Shown in pieces: positions 7,828-14,956 of a stretch of 28,343 nucleotides of DNA. The translations under genes were made by a program, and so were the position numbers. Source of the DNA: DASTCC01 sp035711465 (GTDB lineage Bacteria > Acidobacteriota > Vicinamibacteria > Vicinamibacterales > SCN-69-37); assembly GCA_035711465.1 (NCBI GenBank), contig DASTCC010000384.1, positions 1 to 28,343 on the forward strand, read 5' to 3'. Numbering within the stretch: the first letter of the stretch is position 1; every line of letters begins with the position of its first letter. A model generated the notes under the pieces. That model was not told where the DNA came from. It saw only the letters and a program-made list of their open reading frames with translations, and did no database searches.

Positions 7828-8535
7828 TTACGACACGAACTGACGGAAGGCGTCTTCAGGCGGCGCCACGAACGTCCAGGCCTTTCCCCGCCAGACGAAC
7901 TGCATCTCGCGCGCGTGCAGCGCATGATGAGGCAGCAGCAGCTGTCGCTGGTCCGCCTCGGTCATCTGGCCAGACACGAACCGCAGGTAGATGGTCTCGT
8001 CGCCCCCATAGAGCTTGTCGCCGACGATCGGATGTCCGGCATGCGCGGCATGGATTCGAATCTGGTGTTTGCGGCCGCTCGCTGGTTCGACTTCGACCAG
8101 CGTGAAATCGCCATCGGGCCTGGCGAAACGCCAGACACCGCGGAACACGGTGCGCGCCGGCGCCCCGTCGGCGCGGACGCAGTCCTTGATCGCGACCGGG
8201 CTCGCCGCGTCGCGTCCAAGCGGCGCATCGATGGTGAGGACGCCATCGACGTGGCCGTGAACGACAGCGTCGTAGACCTTGCGCACGTTCGCCGCGGCGA
8301 GAATCTTCCCGAGCTCCGACGCCACTTCCGCCCGCTTGGCGACGAGCACGACGCCGCTGGTCTCACGATCGAGCCGATTGACGAGCCGCCCCTCCCCGTG
8401 GCCGAGATACACCCGCACCCGCCCGATCAGACTCGACATCTCGCCGTTCTTCGTCGGATGGGACACGAGGCCGGAGGGTTTGGAGACGACTAGTAGATCG
8501 TCGTCCTCGGATATCGCTCGCAAGGGTAACGTCAC
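7828..8535 (-). CDS. RluA-family RNA pseudouridine synthase
   Basis: A 235-residue single-domain pseudouridine synthase that would isomerise uridine in rRNA or tRNA. The catalytic aspartate is D56 in NRLDRETSGVVL, and the family signatures KPSGLVSHP and SGRKHQIRIHAAHAGHPIVGD are present. No S4 RNA-binding domain precedes it, so it resembles the short RluA/TruC-like members rather than RluD. The first residue of the HRLD motif is Asn here. The start is uncertain: GTG 8535 gives good homology from residue 6 on but has no Shine-Dalgarno sequence, and its first codons are part of the terminal palindrome of repeat array D. TTG 8523 is an in-frame alternative. Its mRNA leader would therefore be the array itself if it is transcribed from upstream. 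Confidence 0.9.
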   Translation of the reverse strand: MTLPLRAISEDDDLLVVSKPSGLVSHPTKNGEMSSLIGRVRVYLGHGEGRLVNRLDRETSGVVLVAKRAEVASELGKILAAANVRKVYDAVVHGHVDGVLTIDAPLGRDAASPVAIKDCVRADGAPARTVFRGVWRFARPDGDFTLVEVEPASGRKHQIRIHAAHAGHPIVGDKLYGGDETIYLRFVSGQMTEADQRQLLLPHHALHAREMQFVWRGKAWTFVAPPEDAFRQFVS

Positions 8536-8763
8536 GTTACGACAGGTTACGACGGGTGACGACGGGTGACGGCGGGTGACTGCAGGTCACGACGGGTGAC
8601 GACCGGTGACGAGGGGGTGACGACGGGTCACGACAAGTGACGACGGGTCACCCGTCGTGACCGGCGTCACCTGTCGTCACCCGTGTAACCAGTCGTCACC
8701 CGTCGTCACCTGTGGTTACCCGCCGTCACGCGTCGTAACCCGTCGTAACCCGTCGTCGCCGAC
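8526..8763. repeat. Array D: giant hairpin made of about 22 tandem 10-bp units
   Basis: The region is built on GTNAC repeated every 10 bases. In the left half (8536-8646) eleven units read mostly GTGACGACGG. In the right half (8647-8754) eleven units read mostly GTCACCCGTC, the reverse complement in shifted phase. The axis is at 8649, where CGACGGGT (8641-8648) faces ACCCGTCG (8650-8657). Unit-by-unit pairing is visible outward: GTGACGGCGG at 8566-8575 pairs perfectly with 8715-8724 except one base, and outermost GTTAC units face GTAAC units. The left end is a perfect palindrome, GTAACGTCACGTTAC (8526-8540). The right end touches the TAG stop (8765-8763) of the ADOP permease. There are no spacers, so it is not a CRISPR array. 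Confidence 0.92.
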
Positions 8764-11174
8764 TAGTCTCTCCGCAAGGCTGTGAGCGGATCGACCGACG
8801 CGGCGCGGAGTGCCGGTGCGAGACACGCGAGCACGCCGGCGGCGAGAAGCGTGACGACGGTCACGACATAGACGGTCGGATCGCCCGGCGTGACGTTGGC
8901 GAGCAGCGCCGTCATCCGGCCGCCGACGAGGTACGCGGGCCAGATGCCGAGCACGACGCCGACGGCGACGCGCCACGCGCCCTGCCACAACACCAGGCCG
9001 AGGACGCCGCGGCGGCTCGCGCCGAGCGCCATCCGCACGCCGAGCTCCTGCGTCCGGCGCCGCACCGTGAATGACATGACGCCGTAGAGACCCGCAGCCG
9101 CGAGCACCAGCGCGGCGACGCCGAAGGTCAGGAACAGTCCGCCGAACAGACGGAACGCCCAGGCGCGGCCCCAGAACTGGCGCTCGACAGAGTTGGGATT
9201 GGCGAGCGTGCTCTCCGCGCTGACTTCGGACAAGGCGGTGCGCATGCCCGGACCGAGCGACACCGGATCGCCGCTCGTCGAGGCGAGAACGTTGAAGGCG
9301 CGAAACGGCACCTGATCGAACGGGAGATAGGCAATCTCGGTGCGCGTGCCCTGGCCCACCGTGGCGGCGAGCGACGGCACGATGCCGATGACCGTGATCC
9401 AGGGCTGTTTCCCGTCGCGTCCGATCCGGAAACGGCGCCCGATCGCCGAACCGCCGGGGAAGTACCTGGCGGCCGTGTCCTCGCCGATCACGGCGACCGG
9501 CTGGGTCTCCTTACGATCGCCGGAGCCGTACAGCCGGCCTTCCCTGGCCTTCACGCGCAGCACGTCGAAGAACGTCGGCGTGGTGATGAACCTCGCCACC
9601 TGCGGGTAGTCGCGATCGGTGGCGTAGGTCTCGCCCTCGACGGCGATGACGCCCGCATTGGTGAAGCTGGTCGGAAGCCCGGTGGTGAACGTCACCTCGC
9701 GGACGCCGGGCACGCGCCGCATCCGCTCCTCGAGCTGCTGCGCGACGCGGCGCAGATCGTCCGTCTCCGGGTGCGCTTTGTTGTCGAGGCTGACGTTCCC
9801 GAAAAACACGTCTTTCGTCGCGTAGGGGTAGGTCAGAAAGCTCGTCGTCATGATGCTGCGAATCATCAGCCCCGACACGACCAGCAGGATGCACGACACC
9901 GTCACTTCGACGACGACTAGCCAGCGGCTGAAGCGGCCCATGCGGACGCCGGTGGCGCCGCGCGTGTCGTCGCGCAGGACCTGATTGGCGTCGGTCCGCG
10001 AAACGCGCCAGCCCGGGACGAGGCTCGACACCAGCGCGGCGGCCACCGCGACGACGGTGACGAAGGTCAGGACGACGGGATCCAGGCGCGCGACGATCCA
10101 GTACGGCGGCTGGGTGTCGACGATGGCGTTGTTGAAGATCGTCGCGCCCGTCTGCGCGATGAGCAGGCCGAGGATCGACCCGCACGCCGAGAGCAGAAGC
10201 CCCTCGGCAAGCAACTGCCGCACCACGCGCCACCGGCCCGAGCCGAGCGCGGTGCGAATCGCGATCTCCTTGGTGCGCTCGGCCGCGCGCGCCAGCTGCA
10301 GGTTGGTGACGTTGACGCAGGCAATCAGCATCACGCCGAAGACGGCGCCCATCATCGTGAACAGCGTGTTGGCGATCTGGGTCGGGATGGCCCGGCGCAT
10401 GAACGGCACGGCCCGGGCGACCTTGTCCATGTTCTCCGGATACGCCTCCGCCAGCCGGCGTGCGATGCCGCCGATCTCCGCGGCAGCCTGGTCCCCGGTC
10501 ACGCCATCCTTCAACCGGCCGATGACGTCGACCATTCGCCCCTCGCCGCGCTTGACCGGCGCCTCCGGCTGGAACGGCAACCAGATCTCCGCGGTCTCCG
10601 GGAAACCGAATTTCTCTGGCATCACGCCGACGACCGTCGTCATCACGCCGTTGAGACGGACTTCGCGGCCGACGACCGATGCGGCGCCCTCGAAGCGCGT
10701 CGTCCACATGCGATGCCCGATGATCACGACCGGCGGCGCCCCGGGCTTGCCGTCACGCTCCATGAAGTCGCGGCCGATGGCGGGACGGACGCGCAGCGTG
10801 CTCAGCAGATTGGGCGTGATCCGCAGTCCGCGGAACCGCTCGGCGAAGCCGCCGTCGCCCGAAGCGACCACGCCTTCGCCGTAGTAGCCGGCCATGGATT
10901 GAAACGACGTCTGCTGCGTTTGATAGTCGAGGAAGTCGTCGAGCGGGAGCGACTGGATGTCGTCAGGACGATCGGCCTGACCGCGGCCGACGTAGTAGAT
11001 CTGCCAGTTCTTCTCCACCGGCAGTCCGCGGAGGATCGCCCCCTGGATGATGCTGAACATCGTCGTCGTCAACCCGATGCCCAGCCCGAGCGCGACGATC
11101 GCGATCGCCGACGTGCCCGGCCGCTTCAGCAGCATCCGGAAGCCGTACTTGAAGTCCGCCAGCCACTCGGTCAT
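8763..11174 (-). CDS. ADOP-type duplicated FtsX/MacB-like permease
   Basis: An 803-residue membrane protein with two MacB-periplasmic-core plus FtsX permease units. The first unit starts with a transmembrane helix (about residues 20-45) after MTEWLADFKYGFRMLLKRPG. Its FtsX part carries ERTKEIAIRTALGSGRWRVV (about 290-310) and several helices to about 440. The second has the equivalent RRRTQELGVRMALGASRRGV near residue 705 and ends with helices to about 790. This is the layout of acidobacterial duplicated orphan permeases, which form large paralogous families normally lacking a neighbouring ATPase gene, and none is seen here. The role is unknown; efflux or cell-envelope transport is inferred from MacB/LolC relatives. 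TATAGA (11190-11185) lies 10 bases before the ATG with no Shine-Dalgarno sequence. The gene is divergent from the Lgt-like gene. Confidence 0.93.
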   Translation of the reverse strand: MTEWLADFKYGFRMLLKRPGTSAIAIVALGLGIGLTTTMFSIIQGAILRGLPVEKNWQIYYVGRGQADRPDDIQSLPLDDFLDYQTQQTSFQSMAGYYGEGVVASGDGGFAERFRGLRITPNLLSTLRVRPAIGRDFMERDGKPGAPPVVIIGHRMWTTRFEGAASVVGREVRLNGVMTTVVGVMPEKFGFPETAEIWLPFQPEAPVKRGEGRMVDVIGRLKDGVTGDQAAAEIGGIARRLAEAYPENMDKVARAVPFMRRAIPTQIANTLFTMMGAVFGVMLIACVNVTNLQLARAAERTKEIAIRTALGSGRWRVVRQLLAEGLLLSACGSILGLLIAQTGATIFNNAIVDTQPPYWIVARLDPVVLTFVTVVAVAAALVSSLVPGWRVSRTDANQVLRDDTRGATGVRMGRFSRWLVVVEVTVSCILLVVSGLMIRSIMTTSFLTYPYATKDVFFGNVSLDNKAHPETDDLRRVAQQLEERMRRVPGVREVTFTTGLPTSFTNAGVIAVEGETYATDRDYPQVARFITTPTFFDVLRVKAREGRLYGSGDRKETQPVAVIGEDTAARYFPGGSAIGRRFRIGRDGKQPWITVIGIVPSLAATVGQGTRTEIAYLPFDQVPFRAFNVLASTSGDPVSLGPGMRTALSEVSAESTLANPNSVERQFWGRAWAFRLFGGLFLTFGVAALVLAAAGLYGVMSFTVRRRTQELGVRMALGASRRGVLGLVLWQGAWRVAVGVVLGIWPAYLVGGRMTALLANVTPGDPTVYVVTVVTLLAAGVLACLAPALRAASVDPLTALRRD

Positions 11175-11268
11175 GACCCGTCTGTCTATACGCAGAACGT
11201 TGGAAGAAGGTTAACGTGACAGTTGGACACCGCCGGCTGGGAATCGGGCCTCGTCTACAATGGCGCGC
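11175..11268. promoter_or_regulatory. Divergent promoter region, ADOP permease / Lgt-like operon
   Basis: On the minus strand TATAGA at 11190-11185 is a plausible -10 box 10 bases before the permease ATG. On the plus strand TACAAT at 11256-11261 matches the -10 consensus well and lies 7 bases before TTG 11269, an in-frame start for the Lgt-like gene. If this box is real, the annotated ATG at 11260 overlaps it and could not be translated from this promoter. No convincing -35 boxes are visible. Confidence 0.42.
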
Positions 11269-12009
11269 TTGTCCGCCCACGCGATTTTCGAGGTGCTCGC
11301 CTACGCCGTCGGCTTCCGGCTGTATCTCTGGCAGCGGCGCCGCTTCGGCGATGCCATCGGCAGCGAGACGCGCTGGTCGATCGTCGCCGCGGCCATCCTC
11401 GGCGCGGCGATCGGATCCCGTGTCCTCTACTGGTTCGAGGATCCACGCGCGACCCTCGCGCACTGGAACGATCCCGCGTATCTGCTCGGCGGCAAGACGC
11501 TCGTCGGCGCCTTGCTCGGCGGCACGATGGCGGTGGAGATCACCAAGCGCTGGATCGGCGTGACCACGCGCACCGGCGATCTGTTCGCGGTGCCAATCGC
11601 GGTCGGCATCGCGATCGGCCGGATCGGCTGTTTCCTCGCCGGGCTCCCGGATCGCACCTACGGGGTCCCAACGTCGCTGCCGTGGGCGGTGGACTTCGGC
11701 GACCGCGTGCCGCGCCACCCGACGCAGCTCTACGAATCGCTGGCGATGGCGATCGTCGCCATCGGCCTGGCCCGGTGGCAGCGGCGTCCGCACGCCGAAG
11801 GCGATCTCTTTCGCGCGCTGATCGTCGCCTACCTGGCGCTGCGAGTGGGGCTCGACGCGATCAAGCCCGAGGTGCGGCTGGCCTTCGGGCTGTCGGCGCT
11901 GCAGGGGGCTGCGCTTGCAGGCCTCGCGGTCTACGCGCATGATGTGCGGCGATGGCTGGCGGCCTGGCATGAGCAACGAAGCCCCAACACCTCCGGGAAC
12001 CCGCACTGA
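11260..12009 (+). CDS. Lgt-like (prolipoprotein diacylglyceryl transferase family) membrane protein, divergent
   Basis: A 249-residue polytopic membrane protein (about 6-7 helices). It has the Lgt signature region GRIGCFLAG (residues 120-128) and the HPTQLYE motif (153-159). R121, matching the catalytic-region Arg of the GRIG motif, is kept. The His of the HGGL motif is absent (KTLVGALLGG stands at 79-88) and the Asn after GRIG is replaced by Cys124, so it may not be a canonical lipoprotein-modifying Lgt. The start is either ATG 11260 or TTG 11269, the latter 7 bases after a TACAAT box. It overlaps the next gene, which in turn overlaps a Tes-like radical SAM gene. This tight linkage suggests a lipid-related role, perhaps handling glycerol- or phosphatidylglycerol-derived substrates for that enzyme. 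Family placement is firm; activity is open. Confidence 0.85.
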   Translation: MARLSAHAIFEVLAYAVGFRLYLWQRRRFGDAIGSETRWSIVAAAILGAAIGSRVLYWFEDPRATLAHWNDPAYLLGGKTLVGALLGGTMAVEITKRWIGVTTRTGDLFAVPIAVGIAIGRIGCFLAGLPDRTYGVPTSLPWAVDFGDRVPRHPTQLYESLAMAIVAIGLARWQRRPHAEGDLFRALIVAYLALRVGLDAIKPEVRLAFGLSALQGAALAGLAVYAHDVRRWLAAWHEQRSPNTSGNPH

Positions 12010-12241
12010 ACGGCCGCGGTGGAAGCTCGTGGCGATCATGTTCTTCGGCGGCCTCGTGCTGGCCGTCGGCGGCTGCGGCTTCTTTCTGTCCGACCTGAAC
12101 CTCAACAGCAGCGCGACCAGCGCGACCCAGGTGGTTGGCGGCATCGCGTTCGCCGTCGGCTGCATCAGCTTCCTGATCGGCGGTCTGACGGGGCTCGTCT
12201 ACATGCTGCAGGCGTTGTTCCGCCGTCATCCGGACGTGTGA
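11969..12241 (+). CDS. Small two-helix membrane protein
   Basis: A 90-residue protein with a short Pro/Thr/Arg-rich cytoplasmic N-terminus and two hydrophobic helices (about residues 20-41 and 52-80) separated by a small polar loop (LSDLNLNSSATSATQ). It ends with a short basic tail. ATG 11969 lies inside the 3' end of the Lgt-like gene, and its TGA overlaps the GTG of the radical SAM gene (GTGA). This shows translational coupling of all three genes. No family is recognised. Its conserved-looking position suggests a membrane partner or anchor for the neighbouring enzymes, but that is inference. Confidence 0.7.
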   Translation: MSNEAPTPPGTRTERPRWKLVAIMFFGGLVLAVGGCGFFLSDLNLNSSATSATQVVGGIAFAVGCISFLIGGLTGLVYMLQALFRRHPDV

Positions 12242-13653
12242 CCGTGGGCGTCCGGCCGTACCTCTTCTACGACGTCGCGATTTCGATCTGCGCCACCTGC
12301 TACCGGCGCGTCGACGCCAAGATCGTCTTCCAGGACGGCAACGTCTACATGATCAAGCGCTGTCCCGAGCACGGCGTCGAACGCGTGCTCGTCGCCGACG
12401 ACGTCGACTACTACCGCCGCTGCCGCGAGGTGTTCATCAAGCCGCCGGAGACGCCGCAGCGCTACAACACGCCGGTGAAGTACGGCTGCCCGTACGACTG
12501 CGGGCTCTGCACCGACCACGAGCAGCATTCCTGCCTGTCGCTGGTCGAGGTCGCCGACGCCTGCAACCTGCAGTGCCCGATCTGTTACGCCTCGAGCGGC
12601 CCGGACCGGCCGCTCTTTCGCACCCTCGATCACGTCGAGGCGATGCTCGACGCCGTCGTCCGCAACGAAGGTCAGCCGGATGTGGTGCAGATCTCCGGCG
12701 GCGAGCCGACGATCCACCCGGAGTTCTTCGCCATCCTCGACGCCGCCAAGGCGCGGCCGATCCGGCATCTGATGGTCAACACCAACGGCATCCGGCTCGC
12801 CGAGGACGAAGCGTTCGTCGCCCGGCTCGCCGAGTACATGCCGGACTTCGAGGTCTATCTGCAATTCGACTCGTTCGAGCGGGAGGCGCTGCTCGACATG
12901 CGCGGCGCCGATCTGCGCCGCATCCGCGAGCAGGCACTGGCGCACCTCAACCGGCACGGCATCTCGACGACGCTCGTCGTCACGTTGAAGCGCGGCGTGA
13001 ACGATCACGAGATCGGACGGATCATCGACTTCGCGCTGACCCAGCCGTGCGTCCGCGGCGTGACGCTGCAGCCGGTGCAATCGGCCGGACGGCTCGATCG
13101 CTTCGACCCGGCGCGCGACCGGCTGACGCTGACCGAGGTGCGCCGGCGCATCCTGGAACAGACGACGGTGTTCCGGCCCGAGGACGTGATCCCGGTGCCG
13201 TGCCATCCCGACTCGCTGGCGATGGCCTACGCGCTGAAGATCGACGGCCGCATCGTCCCGCTCACCGGCCTGATCGATCCGCAGATCCTGATCAACGGCG
13301 GCCGTAACACCATCGTCTACGAGCACGACGACGCGGTGCGCGAGGGGATCGTGAAGCTGTTCGCCACCAACCACTCGCCTGGATCCAGCGCCACGACGCT
13401 GCGCGATCTGCTCTGCTGTCTGCCGGTGATCGACGCGCCGGCTTCGCTCGCCTATACGAACCTGTTCCGCGTGATCATCATGCAGTTCATCGATGCGCAT
13501 GCCTTCGACATCCGGTCGGTGAAGAAGACCTGCGTCCATATCGTGCACCCGGATGGACGATTGATCCCGTTCGACACATACAATCTGTTCTACCGGGACG
13601 CGCTGGAAGCGACGCGGCTGGCTCCGCTGCGGGCCGAGCGGCCGATCGCCTGA
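12238..13653 (+). CDS. Tes/COG1964-like multi-cluster radical SAM enzyme
   Basis: A 471-residue radical SAM protein. The SAM-cluster motif is CNLQCPICY (C109, C113, C116; CX3CX2C), followed by SGGEPT for SAM binding. N-terminal to it are CX2C (C18, C21) with C42PEH45, resembling a mononuclear rubredoxin-like iron site. C84, C88, C91 and C99 (CPYDCGLC...H...C) are auxiliary-cluster candidates, and more Cys occur near the C-terminus (DLLCC, KKTC). This arrangement matches archaeal tetraether synthase (Tes) and its bacterial homologues, which couple the ends of lipid chains across the membrane. Such homologues are proposed makers of iso-diabolic acid and branched tetraether lipids in Acidobacteriota. 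GTG 12238 is chosen because it overlaps the preceding stop; GTG 12244 is also possible. A Crp/Fnr gene follows 21 bases later. Family membership is strong; the reaction is inferred. Confidence 0.88.
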   Translation: MTVGVRPYLFYDVAISICATCYRRVDAKIVFQDGNVYMIKRCPEHGVERVLVADDVDYYRRCREVFIKPPETPQRYNTPVKYGCPYDCGLCTDHEQHSCLSLVEVADACNLQCPICYASSGPDRPLFRTLDHVEAMLDAVVRNEGQPDVVQISGGEPTIHPEFFAILDAAKARPIRHLMVNTNGIRLAEDEAFVARLAEYMPDFEVYLQFDSFEREALLDMRGADLRRIREQALAHLNRHGISTTLVVTLKRGVNDHEIGRIIDFALTQPCVRGVTLQPVQSAGRLDRFDPARDRLTLTEVRRRILEQTTVFRPEDVIPVPCHPDSLAMAYALKIDGRIVPLTGLIDPQILINGGRNTIVYEHDDAVREGIVKLFATNHSPGSSATTLRDLLCCLPVIDAPASLAYTNLFRVIIMQFIDAHAFDIRSVKKTCVHIVHPDGRLIPFDTYNLFYRDALEATRLAPLRAERPIA

Positions 13654-13674
13654 CGGCGGCCCGACGAGGACCGC

Positions 13675-14352
13675 ATGGCGCCCCATCGTCCGACCGTCAG
13701 CCGGGTTTCGAGCCCGTTCTTCGACAACCTGGAACCGCAGGCTCTACGCGAGATCCTCGGGGCCGGCCGCGAACGCCGATTCACGGCCGGTCAGATCCTC
13801 TGCCGGGCCGGCGAACCGGCCGAGCTGCTGTTCGTGATCATCAAGGGACAGGTGCGGCTGAGCCGCGTCGCCACCAGCGGCCGCGAGGTCGTCATCGGCG
13901 TGCTCGTCGACGGCGATGCCTTCGGCATCGGCAGCCTGCTGCAGCGCGTCGACTACATCGGCACCGGCGTCGCCCTCGAACAGACGGACACGTACGTCTG
14001 GACGCGCGAGGCGATGCAACGGCTGGCGAAGACGCACCCGCAGATCAGCGCCAACGCGCTCGCGATCGCGCTGCACTATGTGGCGTCGCTCACCGAACGG
14101 CACCTCGGCCTGATCGCCGGCACGGCCGAACAGCGCCTGGCGCGGGCGCTGACCAAGCTCGGATCGAGCGCCGGCAGACATACGCCGTCAGGCGTCGAGA
14201 TCAACATCAAGAACGAACACCTCGCCTCGCTCGCCGACGTCAGCCCCTACACGGCGAGCCGGCTCCTGAACGCCTGGGAACGCGATGGCGCGGTCCGCAA
14301 GAGTCGCGGCAAGGTCAGCATCGCCTGTCCGGAAAGGCTGCTGTTCGACTGA
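13675..14352 (+). CDS. Crp/Fnr-family transcriptional regulator
   Basis: A 225-residue regulator with an N-terminal cyclic-nucleotide-binding-like beta-barrel (about residues 20-125, including GQILCRAGEPAELLFVIIKG and DGDAFGIGSLL). A dimerisation helix follows (about 130-160, ALHYVASLTERHLGLI), then a C-terminal winged helix (about 183-220, NEHLASLADVSPYTASRLLNAWE). Only scattered cysteines are present (C43 and one near the C-terminus), so an Fnr-type Fe-S cluster is unlikely. The arginine-serine phosphate pocket of Crp is not clear either, so the ligand is unknown. GAGGA lies just upstream of the ATG. It follows the radical SAM gene by 21 bases and is probably in the same operon, which makes it a candidate regulator of that operon. 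Confidence 0.92.
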   Translation: MAPHRPTVSRVSSPFFDNLEPQALREILGAGRERRFTAGQILCRAGEPAELLFVIIKGQVRLSRVATSGREVVIGVLVDGDAFGIGSLLQRVDYIGTGVALEQTDTYVWTREAMQRLAKTHPQISANALAIALHYVASLTERHLGLIAGTAEQRLARALTKLGSSAGRHTPSGVEINIKNEHLASLADVSPYTASRLLNAWERDGAVRKSRGKVSIACPERLLFD

Positions 14353-14391
14353 CCGAAATCGCTCGTTGCTCCACCGCAACGACACGCCCGT

Positions 14392-14431
14392 CCCCACCCG
14401 CCATGCTGGCTAGTTGTAGCCGGCGGTGGGG
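14392..14431 (+). promoter_or_regulatory. Interrupted hairpin before the receiver-like gene
   Basis: CCCCACC (14392-14398) pairs with GGTGGGG (14425-14431). GCC (14400-14402) pairs with GGC (14422-14424), and GGC (14408-14410) pairs with GCC (14419-14421), leaving the 8-base loop 14411-14418. It ends just before the GGAG ribosome-binding site of the next gene. There is no T-tract, so it is not a standard terminator. It could modulate translation or processing between the Crp/Fnr and receiver-like genes. Confidence 0.4.
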
Positions 14432-14440
14432 GCCGGAGTG

Positions 14441-14827
14441 ATGAGCAAATTGCGCGTGCTCGTGGTCGCCGACTGTGATTCCCTGCGTCGCTCGCTGGTG
14501 CTCCTGCTGACGGGCAAGATCGATGTCGCCGGCGCGGTCGCGTCGCGCCTGATGCTCGACGCCGTCGCGGAAGTCGATCCGGAGGTCGTGATCTGCAGCG
14601 TGCGGACGCCGCTCGCCGGCCGCGAGCCGGAATCGCTGTGGAGCAGGCCGGTGCCGGCGAAGCCGTTCGTGTTCGTCACGACGCTGACGCTCGACGTCGG
14701 CGAGTGGCTCGACTTCGGCAAGGTCTGCGTCGTCAACGAGCAAGATCTGCACCAGGACCTGCTGGCCGCGGTCCAAGCGGCCGCCGCCGGCGAGATCTAT
14801 CTGTCGCGCCGGGCGGTGCGGTTCTGA
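14441..14827 (+). CDS. Stand-alone degenerate receiver-like domain (pseudo-receiver)
   Basis: A 128-residue protein with the start of a response-regulator receiver fold (LRVLVVADCDSLRRSLVLLL). The acidic pocket survives (D11, D13). The C-terminal end (DLLAAVQAAAAGEIYLSRRAV) is what one sees at the receiver-linker border of NarL/FixJ-type regulators, but the DNA-binding domain is missing. The phospho-acceptor position is Ser: PEVVICSVRTP has S53 where Asp is expected. This would prevent normal phosphorylation. GGAG lies 6-7 bases before ATG 14441. It is downstream of the Crp/Fnr gene, separated by an 88-base gap holding a hairpin. It may be a phosphorylation-independent partner protein or a decaying regulator. 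The assignment rests on motif pattern. Confidence 0.68.
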   Translation: MSKLRVLVVADCDSLRRSLVLLLTGKIDVAGAVASRLMLDAVAEVDPEVVICSVRTPLAGREPESLWSRPVPAKPFVFVTTLTLDVGEWLDFGKVCVVNEQDLHQDLLAAVQAAAAGEIYLSRRAVRF

Positions 14828-14956
14828 GCGTCGCGCTGACACTGCGACACCAGGCGCGCCTTCTTGATCGATGAGGGTATCGCTCGCTGATAGATCGGCG
14901 GAGCGTCGCACGCCGCGCTCTGGGTTTTCGAGCGCGTGCACCAAGTCTCGCGTCCT

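Noticed and set aside
8526..8763. CRISPR array
   Set aside because: Repeats are 10 bases, directly adjacent with no unique spacers, and mirrored about an axis. No cas genes are nearby.
12226..13686. Long open frame on the minus strand opposite the radical SAM gene
   Set aside because: It is a high-GC shadow: Arg/Asp/His-rich low-complexity translation with no motif, while the plus strand carries complete radical SAM motifs.
14828..14956. tRNA or small RNA gene in the 129-base gap
   Set aside because: No cloverleaf-compatible arms or conserved TTC-type loop could be found; the gap shows nothing recognisable.
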